From positions 1-55,332 of the forward strand of contig CAYSLJ010000021.1 of assembly GCA_964431735.1 (NCBI GenBank): a DNA stretch of 55,332 nt, written 5' to 3'. Shown here in pieces: positions 33,180-40,904 of this stretch (position 1 is its first letter; each line of letters begins with the position of its first letter). Under the pieces are notes generated by a model that saw nothing but the letters and a program-made list of their open reading frames with translations, ran no database searches and was not told the DNA's origin. This stretch comes from CALARM01 sp964431735 (GTDB taxonomy: Bacteria; Vulcanimicrobiota; SpSt-956; JAKJGF01). The position numbers were made by a program, and so were the translations under genes.

Positions 33180-34736
33180 ATGAATGAAATAGGTGACAAA
33201 TATTTAATATTTAACCAGACTGTTCCTGTGAAAAATAAGAAAATTGAAACGCCGAAACAATTACCGTCTGCAATGGAAGTATGGGAAAAAGGTGCTACCA
33301 ATATGCTTGGTTTTTATCAGGGTAAAGATGCGGTGTTTACTCCTGTACTTGATGAAAAATCATCTGTTGCAAAAGAACGGGTCATGTCTTCTCAGGAACC
33401 GGAGCCGAAGGAAATACAGAAAAAAGCCACGTCTGTCGAAGGGAAAGAAATATCTAAAACAGAAGCAGATGCTTTTATTTCAGAGAAAAGAACCGGAAAA
33501 TTACTTACAAAAGATAATATATTAAAACCCGATCACCACCCGCAGTTACTGGGTGAAGCTGAAAAAACAAGGGAAAAAGCTAAAATACAGATACCGGGAG
33601 CTCCCAATTACAGAAATGTAAACGGTGTGAGAGGCACATCTCAGCCTACTGTTGACGGTATAAGAGGAGTCCTTGATGATGCGGGAGAAAAGGGAAAAAA
33701 GATTAAATGGGTTAATCTCAGAGAAGAACCTGTAGTTTATATAAACGGAAAGCCTCTGAGTCTTCGTAAATTGAAAACTCCTTTTAAAAACCTGGAAAAT
33801 CCGGGCGTAAAAGCAAATGATATAGAAAAACAGGAGAAAGAATTAAAGAAAGAAATACTGGAAGAAGCAAAACGTAATGGTGGTAAACTGATTATTCATG
33901 ATGAAGATGAAAAAGGAAATCTTGTTCCTAAAGAAGTAGTCATAGGAGAAAATTCTGTTAAAACAACGGAAGAGGTTTTTAATGACTTCAAAAAAGAAGG
34001 ATATAAAGTTGATTTTAAACGTCTCCCTGTAACGGATGAGAAGGCTCCTGAAAAGAAAGATTTTGACGATCTTACAAAAGCCCTGAAGGATGACAGCCCC
34101 GATACTCCCGTCATATTTAACTGTCATGCCGGAAGAGGACGGACCACTACCGGCATGGTCATAGCAGATCTTATGAACCATGCGAAAGAAGACAGATTTA
34201 ATAAGTCTATTACAAGAAATAAGACTGTGAGAAAAGAAATCATAGAACAGGGTGATAATGTAGATCCGAAGGCAAAAGCCGGCGAATTGAGAAGAATTCT
34301 TTCTCTTGTAAAAACACTGGAAGAATTTACTTCAGGTAAAAATAAAGATCCTAAAGAAGCGGACAGAGCTATTGACGAACTTTCTGCCATACTTCAGGAC
34401 AGAGAGCCGGGAAAAACCTCCGGCCCTTCGGAGAACAAGGCAAAAACGGATGATGCCATTGAACGTACGAGCCAGGTTCAGAACCTGAAGGAATCCACTA
34501 TAAAAGAACTGGCAAAGGTAAGATACGGTTCACCTTCTGAAAAGCAGAAGGCCATGAATTATATGAAACGTTATTTCCTCCTTCTTTCCTATCAGGAATA
34601 TCTGAAAGATGAAGCAAAAGGCGGATTTAAAACATCTTTCAGCGACTGGTTCGAAACACACGGAGAATTTAAGACCATGCTTGACAGAGTTCAGATTGCT
34701 CTCCTGGGCAGTTCCGGTAATACGGCTTTCGCGTAA
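33180..34736 (+). CDS. paladin/PTP-like inositol phosphatase (cysteine phytase) family protein
   Basis: A 518-residue protein. Residues about 1-150 are polar with no signal peptide. The phosphatase domain has KIKWVNLREEPVVYINGKPL (near 178) and the P-loop VIFNCHAGRGRTTTGMVIAD (Cys near 319, CX5R). These motifs match PTP-like phytases and paladin, which act on phospho-inositol or phosphoprotein substrates. A helical C-terminal region of about 150 residues follows. AGGAGGT precedes the ATG. Eukaryotic paladins often have an inactive loop, but here the Cys and Arg are both present. Like its protease neighbour it resembles an effector-type protein. Confidence 0.82.
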   Translation: MNEIGDKYLIFNQTVPVKNKKIETPKQLPSAMEVWEKGATNMLGFYQGKDAVFTPVLDEKSSVAKERVMSSQEPEPKEIQKKATSVEGKEISKTEADAFISEKRTGKLLTKDNILKPDHHPQLLGEAEKTREKAKIQIPGAPNYRNVNGVRGTSQPTVDGIRGVLDDAGEKGKKIKWVNLREEPVVYINGKPLSLRKLKTPFKNLENPGVKANDIEKQEKELKKEILEEAKRNGGKLIIHDEDEKGNLVPKEVVIGENSVKTTEEVFNDFKKEGYKVDFKRLPVTDEKAPEKKDFDDLTKALKDDSPDTPVIFNCHAGRGRTTTGMVIADLMNHAKEDRFNKSITRNKTVRKEIIEQGDNVDPKAKAGELRRILSLVKTLEEFTSGKNKDPKEADRAIDELSAILQDREPGKTSGPSENKAKTDDAIERTSQVQNLKESTIKELAKVRYGSPSEKQKAMNYMKRYFLLLSYQEYLKDEAKGGFKTSFSDWFETHGEFKTMLDRVQIALLGSSGNTAFA

Positions 34737-34741
34737 TGAAT

Positions 34742-34760
34742 TCGTGACGCGTCACGCGGG
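34742..34760. repeat. short heptad array
   Basis: CGTGACGCGTCACGCGGGG is palindromic (GTGACGCGTCAC) and directly follows the phosphatase stop codon. Confidence 0.6.
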
Positions 34761-34919
34761 GTACAGGCTGAGTATTCTGAGAAAAGATTTTTTTAAAGGG
34801 GCGAATAAGATCTTCGCTCCTTTTTCTATGGTAAAGACCATATTTTCTGCTGAAAATGCTTTTCTTATTTATTATTTTCTTTTTCCCTGTTATAATAAAG
34901 TGAAAGAGGTGAATTATTT

Positions 34920-35138
34920 ATGAGTAATCTTAAAACAGACATGATTTATAAAGAAATTCTTAATCTGCCGGTAAATGAAAAAATAATTTTATTTTCCAGA
35001 TTAATGAATGAAATTTCTATATATATTGCCAGGAATCAAACATTAAATTTTTATGATATTAAAGGCATAGGTAAAGATATATGGAAAGATATTGATGCTC
35101 AGGAATATGTCAATAAGGAAAGAGACTCATGGGATTAA
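34920..35138 (+). CDS. putative antitoxin of a VapBC-like pair
   Basis: A 72-residue protein: LKTDMIYKEILNLPVNEKII, then LFSRLMNEI, and an acidic tail with GKDIWKDIDAQEYVNKERD. Its size, the WKDIDAQEYVNKERDSW end and its 10-bp overlap with a PIN-domain gene identify it as the antitoxin partner. The DNA-binding fold is not recognisable by eye. GAGGTGA precedes the ATG. Confidence 0.75.
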   Translation: MSNLKTDMIYKEILNLPVNEKIILFSRLMNEISIYIARNQTLNFYDIKGIGKDIWKDIDAQEYVNKERDSWD

Positions 35139-35575
35139 TAGAAATCGTTAAACAGCATAGAAGAATCATGTTTGATACGGCTCCGATTATATATTTTATT
35201 GAAGAACATAAGGACTATGGTAAAATTACTGATAATATATTCACTATCCTAAAAAATGACTATAATTATTGTGCTTTTTCATCGGTAATTACCTTGAGCG
35301 AAGTATTGACAAAGCCATTAAAAGACGGACGAAAAGATATAGTAGAAAAATACAGACAATTTCTTTTAAATTCAATTAATTTTGTTATATATCCGGTAGA
35401 TGCTATTATAGCTGAAAAAGCAGCATTGTTAAGAGCTATATATGATATAAAAACTCCTGATGCAATGCAGCTTTCAACTGGTATAGAAAATCAGGGTACT
35501 ATTTTTATTACAAATGATAAAAATTTAAAGAAAGTTAAGGAAATAGAGGTGCTGGTGTTACAGGATTATATATAA
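35129..35575 (+). CDS. PIN-domain toxin (VapC-like ribonuclease)
   Basis: A 148-residue PIN protein. The acidic metal-binding residues are in IMFDTAPIIYFIE (Asp), ITLSEVLTKP (Glu), IKTPDAMQLS (Asp) and FITNDKNLKK (Asp). The layout is that of VapC-type endoribonucleases. It overlaps its antitoxin gene and is followed by a strong terminator. It is the third toxin-antitoxin pair within 9 kb. Confidence 0.87.
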   Translation: MGLIEIVKQHRRIMFDTAPIIYFIEEHKDYGKITDNIFTILKNDYNYCAFSSVITLSEVLTKPLKDGRKDIVEKYRQFLLNSINFVIYPVDAIIAEKAALLRAIYDIKTPDAMQLSTGIENQGTIFITNDKNLKKVKEIEVLVLQDYI

Positions 35576-35588
35576 TAGTGATATTTCG

Positions 35589-35640
35589 ATAAAACAGGGA
35601 AATATCAGAGAAATTTTTCTCTGATTCCCCTGTTTTATAT
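35589..35640 (+). terminator. intrinsic terminator after vapBC
   Basis: ATAAAACAGGG with TCAGAGAA on the left pairs with TTCTCTGA and CCCCTGTTTTAT on the right, followed by TATTTTC. The stem exceeds 18 pairs with one small internal loop and works in both orientations. Confidence 0.75.
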
Positions 35641-35784
35641 TTTCTTTCCATGTTTATTAAGGAAGGATTTTTAAGAGACAAATGGAATTAATCACATTGT
35701 AAAAATCAGCATTTAATAAGAATTCTGTCAGTCTTCGCTTATCCTGAAATAAGCGTGTATTAATATGAAGTAACGAGAAACGAT

Positions 35785-35821
35785 CCCCGCGTCACGCGTC
35801 ACGCGTTACGCGTCACGATCC
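35785..35821. repeat. heptad array upstream of the PduS-like gene
   Basis: GCGTCACGCGTCACGCG and TTACGCGTCACG, TCACGCG units, ending just before the GGAG binding site of the next gene. Confidence 0.75.
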
Positions 35822-35831
35822 TGGAGTTATT

Positions 35832-37169
35832 ATGGACATTACATTATCCAGAGATGATATATTAAAAACCATAAAAAGTGCCGGCATTGTTGGAGGAGGT
35901 GGTGCGGGATTTCCCACACACATAAAATATAACAGCAAAGCAGATACTGTTATAGTAAACGGCGCAGAGTGCGAACCTCTTCTCAGGGTAGATCAACAGT
36001 TAATGGCCCTGAAACCTGAAGCAGTCATAGAAGGTCTTACGATTGCCATGAAGGTTACAGGAGCTGAGAAAGGTGTTATTGCTCTTAAAGGGAAATATAA
36101 AGATGCCATAAAAGCTCTTAATGCTGTTCTTTCGGGCCGGAAAGATATATCTCTCCATATTATGGGCAATTATTATCCTGCAGGAGATGAACAGACACTT
36201 GTTTATGAAGTTACAGGCAGAATAGTCCCTGAAGGCGGTATCCCTTTAGCCGTAGGTGCTGTCGTAAGCAATGCAGTGACTTTATATAATGTGTTTAAAG
36301 CTTTCCAGGGAGAACCTGTAACGGCCCGTCCCATGACTGTTACAGGAGAAGTAAAAAATCCCGTTACTCTGAATGTTCCCGTAGGTACATCCATAAGAGA
36401 CGTTCTTTCATATGCCGGAGGGATAAAGATTGAGAATCCCGTCATAATAAGGGGAGGGCCTATGATGGGAGCCATTACGAAAGATCTCGATGAACCGGTT
36501 GTGAAAACAGACAGCGGCCTTATTGTGTTACCTCAGGATCATTATCTTGTTAAAACTAAAACCAGGGATATAAAGGTAAATCTGGCACATACGAAGATGT
36601 GTGAAATGTGTACCTATTGCACCATGTTATGTCCGAGATATTTACTGGGCCATAATATTCAGCCCCATTTAATTATGCGTATCGTAGGATATGGTATAGA
36701 AAAAGCTTCAGTAAACGATCTATGCCAGGCCTATCTGTGCTGCCAGTGCGGTATATGCAGTATGGTTGCCTGCCCTGTTGACCTGAAACCGAAGGAGGTC
36801 TATGCAGGTATATTGAAGGAATTGAGAGAGAAAAATATTCCCAATCCCCATAAGCAAAAAGAACTTGCACCACGTCCCTTTATGAAATTACGAAGGATTT
36901 CTGCAGCAGGGCTTGTAACAAGACTGGAACTGACCGGGTATGATGTGAAAGCACCATGGAAAGACATTGACATACATCCCGGCAGAGTAAAAATACCTCT
37001 TAAACAGCATACAGGCGTGAGTTGCACACCTTCCGTAACTGTCGGAGACAGAGTCATAAAGGGACAGATTATAGGCACAGTGCCGGAAGGCACAACAGGT
37101 GCATATGTCCATGCATCCATATCAGGTTATGTTTCGGAAATTTCAAATTCTATAATAATAGACGGTTAA
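35832..37169 (+). CDS. PduS/RnfC-like flavin and iron-sulfur oxidoreductase subunit
   Basis: A 445-residue protein. The N-terminal Complex1-51K-type domain has GIVGGGGAGFPTHIKY (near 18), the NADH/FMN-binding glycine-rich loop, and NGAECEPLL. An SLBB domain lies near 180-215 (TVTGEVKNPVTLNVPVGTSI). Two 4Fe-4S motifs follow: CEMCTYCTMLCP and CCQCGICSMVACP. The C-terminal 50 residues are an RnfC-like barrel (PSVTVGDRVIKGQIIG). The length and order match PduS cobalamin reductases and RnfC relatives. No Rnf, Pdu or microcompartment genes are near; the next genes are nucleoside phosphorylases. GGAG precedes the ATG. Its 3' end is duplicated in a 66-bp tandem repeat. Confidence 0.88.
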   Translation: MDITLSRDDILKTIKSAGIVGGGGAGFPTHIKYNSKADTVIVNGAECEPLLRVDQQLMALKPEAVIEGLTIAMKVTGAEKGVIALKGKYKDAIKALNAVLSGRKDISLHIMGNYYPAGDEQTLVYEVTGRIVPEGGIPLAVGAVVSNAVTLYNVFKAFQGEPVTARPMTVTGEVKNPVTLNVPVGTSIRDVLSYAGGIKIENPVIIRGGPMMGAITKDLDEPVVKTDSGLIVLPQDHYLVKTKTRDIKVNLAHTKMCEMCTYCTMLCPRYLLGHNIQPHLIMRIVGYGIEKASVNDLCQAYLCCQCGICSMVACPVDLKPKEVYAGILKELREKNIPNPHKQKELAPRPFMKLRRISAAGLVTRLELTGYDVKAPWKDIDIHPGRVKIPLKQHTGVSCTPSVTVGDRVIKGQIIGTVPEGTTGAYVHASISGYVSEISNSIIIDG

Positions 37170-37271
37170 TAACACCCGTCACGCGTCACGCGTCACGCGT
37201 CACGCTCAGAAAATTCTATAATAATAGACGGTTAATAACACCCGTCACGCGTCACGCGTCACGCGTCACGC
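37145..37271. repeat. 66-bp tandem duplication containing TCACGCG heptads
   Basis: 37145-37205 and 37211-37271 are identical over 61 bp. Each copy holds the last codons of the PduS-like gene (Asn-Ser-Ile-Ile-Ile-Asp-Gly-stop), a short spacer and four CGTCACG heptads. Confidence 0.9.
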
Positions 37272-37293
37272 CTGTAAAGAAAGGTGGCTAATT

Positions 37294-38124
37294 ATGAAAG
37301 AATTAAAAGAAAAGATAAATCAGGCTGTTGCTTCCATAAGGAGTAAAACCTCACTCGTTCCCGAAGTGGGACTTATTCTCGGCTCAGGTCTCGGTGTTCT
37401 TGCAGAGGAAATAGAAGAAAAAGTGGTTATAAAATACAGTGACATTAAGAATTTCCCTCTTTCTACGGTAGAAGGTCATGCAGGTGCTTTTGTTACAGGA
37501 AAACTTGAAGGTAAAACAGTTATTGCCCAGCAGGGAAGACTTCATTATTATGAAGGCTACCCAATGAAAGACATTACCCTTCCTGTGAGGATTATGAAAG
37601 CTCTCGGCGTGAAAATGCTTATCGTTACAAATGCGGCAGGTGGCATTAATCCCGATTTTGTGGCAGGAGATTTGATGATCCTGGAAGATCATATAAACCT
37701 TATGGGTTATAATCCTCTTATAGGTGTAAATGATCCCGAACTTGGGCCGAGATTCCCTGATATCTCCCAGGTTTATAATAAAGATTTCAGAGAACTGGCA
37801 TTTAAAATTGCAGAAAAACTGGGACTTAAACTTCAGCACGGTGTTTATGTGGCAGTAAGCGGCCCTTCCTACGAAACAAAGGCAGAAGTAAAGTACATGC
37901 GCATGATAGGCGGAGATGCAATAGGTATGTCTACCGTTACAGAAGCTATAGTGGCGGGTCATTCGGGCATACCATGTCTTGGTATATCCTGTATAACAAA
38001 CTGTATAGATCTGGTTTCTGATAAAAAACTTACCCATGAAGAGGTTATTGAAGTAGGTAATGCCACAATTCCTAAGTTTTCCAGACTTGTGAAAGAAATC
38101 ATCAAGGAGTTGAAATTCTCATGA
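37294..38124 (+). CDS. punA: purine-nucleoside phosphorylase (trimeric type)
   Basis: A 276-residue enzyme of the PNP/MTAP trimeric class, cleaving inosine or guanosine to base and ribose-1-phosphate. Motifs are LILGSGLGVLAEEI, VEGHAGAFVTG, QGRLHYYEGYPM, LIVTNAAGGINPDF, SGPSYETKAEVKYMR and GMSTVTEAIVAGHSGIPCLG. AAAGGTGG precedes the ATG. Its stop overlaps the start of the pyrimidine-nucleoside phosphorylase (ATGA), so the two are translationally coupled in a nucleoside salvage operon. Confidence 0.95.
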   Translation: MKELKEKINQAVASIRSKTSLVPEVGLILGSGLGVLAEEIEEKVVIKYSDIKNFPLSTVEGHAGAFVTGKLEGKTVIAQQGRLHYYEGYPMKDITLPVRIMKALGVKMLIVTNAAGGINPDFVAGDLMILEDHINLMGYNPLIGVNDPELGPRFPDISQVYNKDFRELAFKIAEKLGLKLQHGVYVAVSGPSYETKAEVKYMRMIGGDAIGMSTVTEAIVAGHSGIPCLGISCITNCIDLVSDKKLTHEEVIEVGNATIPKFSRLVKEIIKELKFS

Positions 38125-39434
38125 GAATGGTTGATCTCATATTAAAAAAAAGAGACGGAGAGAGCCTTACAAAAGAAGAAATAGAATTTATAATTAAAGG
38201 CACTACAGATGATACGATACAGGATTATCAGCTTACGGCATGGCTTATGGCAGTATATTTTCGCAGTATGACGGAAGATGAAGTGGTTAATCTGACCATG
38301 TCCATGCTTGAATCGGGAGAGAAAATAGATTTGACTTCTATTGAAGGGGTAAAGGTTGATAAGCACAGTACAGGCGGTGTGGGAGACACTACTACCCTGG
38401 TTCTTGCCCCTCTTGTCGCTGCAGCAGGCATACCTGTTGCCAAGATCTCAGGCCGGGGACTGAGCCATACAGGGGGAACACTGGATAAACTTGAGTCTAT
38501 TCCCGGTGTTACTACATCAATAGAACTGGAAGATTTTATAAAACAGGTAAAACATATAGGTGTTGCAGTGGCAGGTCAGACTGCAAATTTAACTCCTGCA
38601 GACAAACGTCTTTATTCCCTGAGAGATGTCACGGGAACTGTAGACAGTATTCCTCTCATTGTTGCCAGCATAATGAGCAAAAAAATAGCTTCCGGTGCCG
38701 ATTGTCTTGTACTTGACGTAAAGGTCGGAAGCGGTGCATTTATGAAGAAAGCAGACGATGCAAGAATACTTGCACAATCTATGGTAAAGATTGGAACTCT
38801 TATGAAGAGGAAGGTTACTGCGATTTTAAGTGATATGGATCAGCCTCTGGGGATGGCCATCGGAAATGCCATTGAAGTTCAGGAAGCTTTTGAGATTCTC
38901 AGAGGCGAAATTACAGGAGGACCACTCAGGGAAGCGTCTCTTACTCTCGGTGCCCATATGTTATCGCTTGCCGGAGCATGCAGTGATATTACAGAAGGAA
39001 AAGATAAACTTCAGGAACTTATTTTCAACGGTATGGGAGCAAGGAAAATGGAACAGCTTATTGAAGCACAGCATGGTAACCCGAAGGTAGTGGAAGACCC
39101 CTATTTACTTCCTCAGGCTAAATATGTTTCTTCGGTTCTGGCTCCGTCAGGCGGTTATCTTCAGAGCGTAAATGCCGAAGAGGTAGGAAGATCTGCTATG
39201 ATACTTGGAGCAGGAAGGGAAAAGAAATTTGATAAAATAGATCCTGCAGCAGGATTATGGCTTAAAAAGAGAATAGGTGATAAACTGGAAAAAGGAGATC
39301 CTATTGCAGTAATACATTCAAATGATAAGGAAAAAACTGAAGAAGCAAAGAAATGCCTTCTGGAAGCATATAAAATAGGAGAGGAAAAACCGGAAGAGAA
39401 ACCTCTTTTTATAGATATTATAACAGGTCAGTGA
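38121..39434 (+). CDS. pdp: pyrimidine-nucleoside phosphorylase
   Basis: A 437-residue enzyme splitting uridine and thymidine-type nucleosides with phosphate. The family signature is SGRGLSHTGGTLDKLESIPG, with DKHSTGGVGDTTTLVLAPLV, LYSLRDVTGTVDSIPLIVAS and DVKVGSGAFMKK. The C-terminal RxxAxxL-type domain (GLWLKKRIGDKLEKGDPIAV) is complete. The length is normal for PyNP/DeoA. It is coupled to the purine enzyme by a 4-nt overlap. Confidence 0.95.
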   Translation: MRMVDLILKKRDGESLTKEEIEFIIKGTTDDTIQDYQLTAWLMAVYFRSMTEDEVVNLTMSMLESGEKIDLTSIEGVKVDKHSTGGVGDTTTLVLAPLVAAAGIPVAKISGRGLSHTGGTLDKLESIPGVTTSIELEDFIKQVKHIGVAVAGQTANLTPADKRLYSLRDVTGTVDSIPLIVASIMSKKIASGADCLVLDVKVGSGAFMKKADDARILAQSMVKIGTLMKRKVTAILSDMDQPLGMAIGNAIEVQEAFEILRGEITGGPLREASLTLGAHMLSLAGACSDITEGKDKLQELIFNGMGARKMEQLIEAQHGNPKVVEDPYLLPQAKYVSSVLAPSGGYLQSVNAEEVGRSAMILGAGREKKFDKIDPAAGLWLKKRIGDKLEKGDPIAVIHSNDKEKTEEAKKCLLEAYKIGEEKPEEKPLFIDIITGQ

Positions 39435-39450
39435 GAATATTTATATGAGA

Positions 39451-39484
39451 ATCGTAACGCGTAACGCGTAACGCGTGACGGGAG
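39451..39484. repeat. heptad array
   Basis: CGTAACGCGTAACGCGTAACG and GTGACGGGAGG heptads in the gap after the pyrimidine phosphorylase. It is flanked on both sides by GTGAGAATATT (39431 and 39511). Confidence 0.75.
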
Positions 39485-39521
39485 GAACAGGTTCTCATAC
39501 CTGGTTGTTAGTGAGAATATT

Positions 39522-39764
39522 ATGGAAGAATTTATACTTTCTCCTGAAGATTTAACAGACGGAAAAATCTGGCTGGTGAAACTTGTCTATCTGAGTTCCC
39601 TTGTGGAAACACCGGCAGAAGCAAGAAGACTTATTTCACAGGGATTTGTTACTGTTGACGGCCAGAGATTTCTGAACGTGAATGAACATATTGCCGTTAA
39701 AGATGGCATGACTCTCGGAGTCGGGAGATTTTCTTTTTGTAAAATAAAAATCTTACATGCCTGA
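39522..39764 (+). CDS. stand-alone S4 RNA-binding domain protein
   Basis: An 80-residue protein consisting of one S4 fold: LVKLVYLSSLVETPAEARRL, ISQGFVTVDGQRFLNVNEHI and VKDGMTLGVGRFSFCKI. It resembles the C-terminal S4 domain of tyrosyl-tRNA synthetase but stands alone. A weak binding site (TTAGTGAG) precedes the ATG. It probably binds structured RNA; the partner is unknown. The exported hydrolase starts 13 bp after it. Confidence 0.8.
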   Translation: MEEFILSPEDLTDGKIWLVKLVYLSSLVETPAEARRLISQGFVTVDGQRFLNVNEHIAVKDGMTLGVGRFSFCKIKILHA

Positions 39765-39777
39765 GGTGTGATTTTCT

Positions 39778-40770
39778 ATGAAGAAATTACTTCTTTTATT
39801 TCTTGTATTTCTTTTTATAATACCATCAGTTCTCGCAGGAAGTAAATTAAAAGACTACAATACTCTTGTAATATACATAAAAAATCAGGAATATAAAGGT
39901 AAGAAATTTTTGCATGAAGATGGTATGATCTATGTTTCTGCCGGTGATCTTCGTAAGGTTTTAAAATTTGAGTATAAATATGACAGAGAGAAAAAACTTT
40001 TATATGTTAATAATGCCCCCTATGAATATGCTTATATATTGAAAGGACAGGAAGTATATGTTCCTCTGACAACCTTCTGTACTTTTCTCGGTTACTATCC
40101 GACCTATACTGAATGGTCAAATACTCTCGACATATCTACAAGGGAGGTAAAAGAGCCAGATTCTGTTCCTTCTGTTCCTGCAAAGACTGTAGACGGTGCT
40201 ACTTATATTCTTTATATTCCGTCAGATCTTGACAGTAGTAAGAAATATCCGCTTGTTATCGCTCTGTCACCTGATGCAAATGCGGCGGGGCTCATAGATT
40301 TCTGGAAGGATATAGGAGAAACCTATAAAATGATGATAATTGCTTCCAAAGAATACAGGAACGGACAGGATATGGAACCCCCTATAAAGAGTATGGCAAA
40401 TACCGTAAAGAGCTTCTTCGGCACCTATCCCATAGATGAGAAAAGGATAATAGCTACAGGCATGTCCGGCGGCGGTATGGGCTCTCATGCATTTTCTTTT
40501 TTATATCCTGATCTTATAAGAGGTATTATAGTAAATACAGGTATGATGCATGAAGAATTTGCAAAAGAGCAGGCCAGTTATCCCGGCGGCAAAATAGCCG
40601 TATTTCTTGCCAGTCCTGCTGATTTTCGTTATGATGAAATGAAAAGGGACAGAGCTTTTCTCGAAGGTCTCGGATGGAAAACAAACTGGATAGAATTTGA
40701 AGGAGGACATGTAGTGGCACCTGTATCTGTATATCATCAGGCTGTCAGATGGATAAAGGAGCAGATGTGA
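39778..40770 (+). CDS. exported alpha/beta hydrolase with N-terminal stalk domain
   Basis: A 330-residue protein. Signal peptide KKLLLLFLVFLFIIPSVLAG. Residues about 25-120 form a copper-amine-oxidase-N-like stalk domain (YIKNQEYKGKKFLHEDGMIY, VSAGDLRKVLKFEY, VYVPLTTFCTFLGY). The hydrolase domain follows from about 140 (TYILYIPSDLDSSKKYPLVI), with nucleophile elbow ATGMSGGGMGSHAF and a C-terminal catalytic His in FEGGHVVAP, as in dienelactone hydrolase or esterase D relatives. GAGGTG precedes the ATG. The substrate is unknown; extracytoplasmic ester hydrolysis is inferred. Confidence 0.82.
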   Translation: MKKLLLLFLVFLFIIPSVLAGSKLKDYNTLVIYIKNQEYKGKKFLHEDGMIYVSAGDLRKVLKFEYKYDREKKLLYVNNAPYEYAYILKGQEVYVPLTTFCTFLGYYPTYTEWSNTLDISTREVKEPDSVPSVPAKTVDGATYILYIPSDLDSSKKYPLVIALSPDANAAGLIDFWKDIGETYKMMIIASKEYRNGQDMEPPIKSMANTVKSFFGTYPIDEKRIIATGMSGGGMGSHAFSFLYPDLIRGIIVNTGMMHEEFAKEQASYPGGKIAVFLASPADFRYDEMKRDRAFLEGLGWKTNWIEFEGGHVVAPVSVYHQAVRWIKEQM

Positions 40771-40813
40771 TAACGGTTTAAGTTGAAAGCTAAAAAAAAG
40801 AGAGTGGCAGATG

Positions 40814-40864
40814 TTTTGTGTAAACTTACCATGTAATAAGGATTTAACAGAGGCTTACACAAAA
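40814..40864. repeat. 10-bp inverted repeat in the leader of the DUF3352-like gene
   Basis: TTTTGTGTAA (40814-40823) and TTACACAAAA (40855-40864) are exact inverted copies, 31 bases apart, 41 bases before the ATG. They may be an operator or leader stem. Confidence 0.4.
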
Positions 40865-40904
40865 TTTATGACAAAGCTAAAAAAATAGAAATGAGGTAAT
40901 ATGT

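Noticed and set aside
37177..37271. CRISPR array
   Set aside because: The unit is 7 bp with no unique spacers of 25-40 bp, and there are no cas genes.
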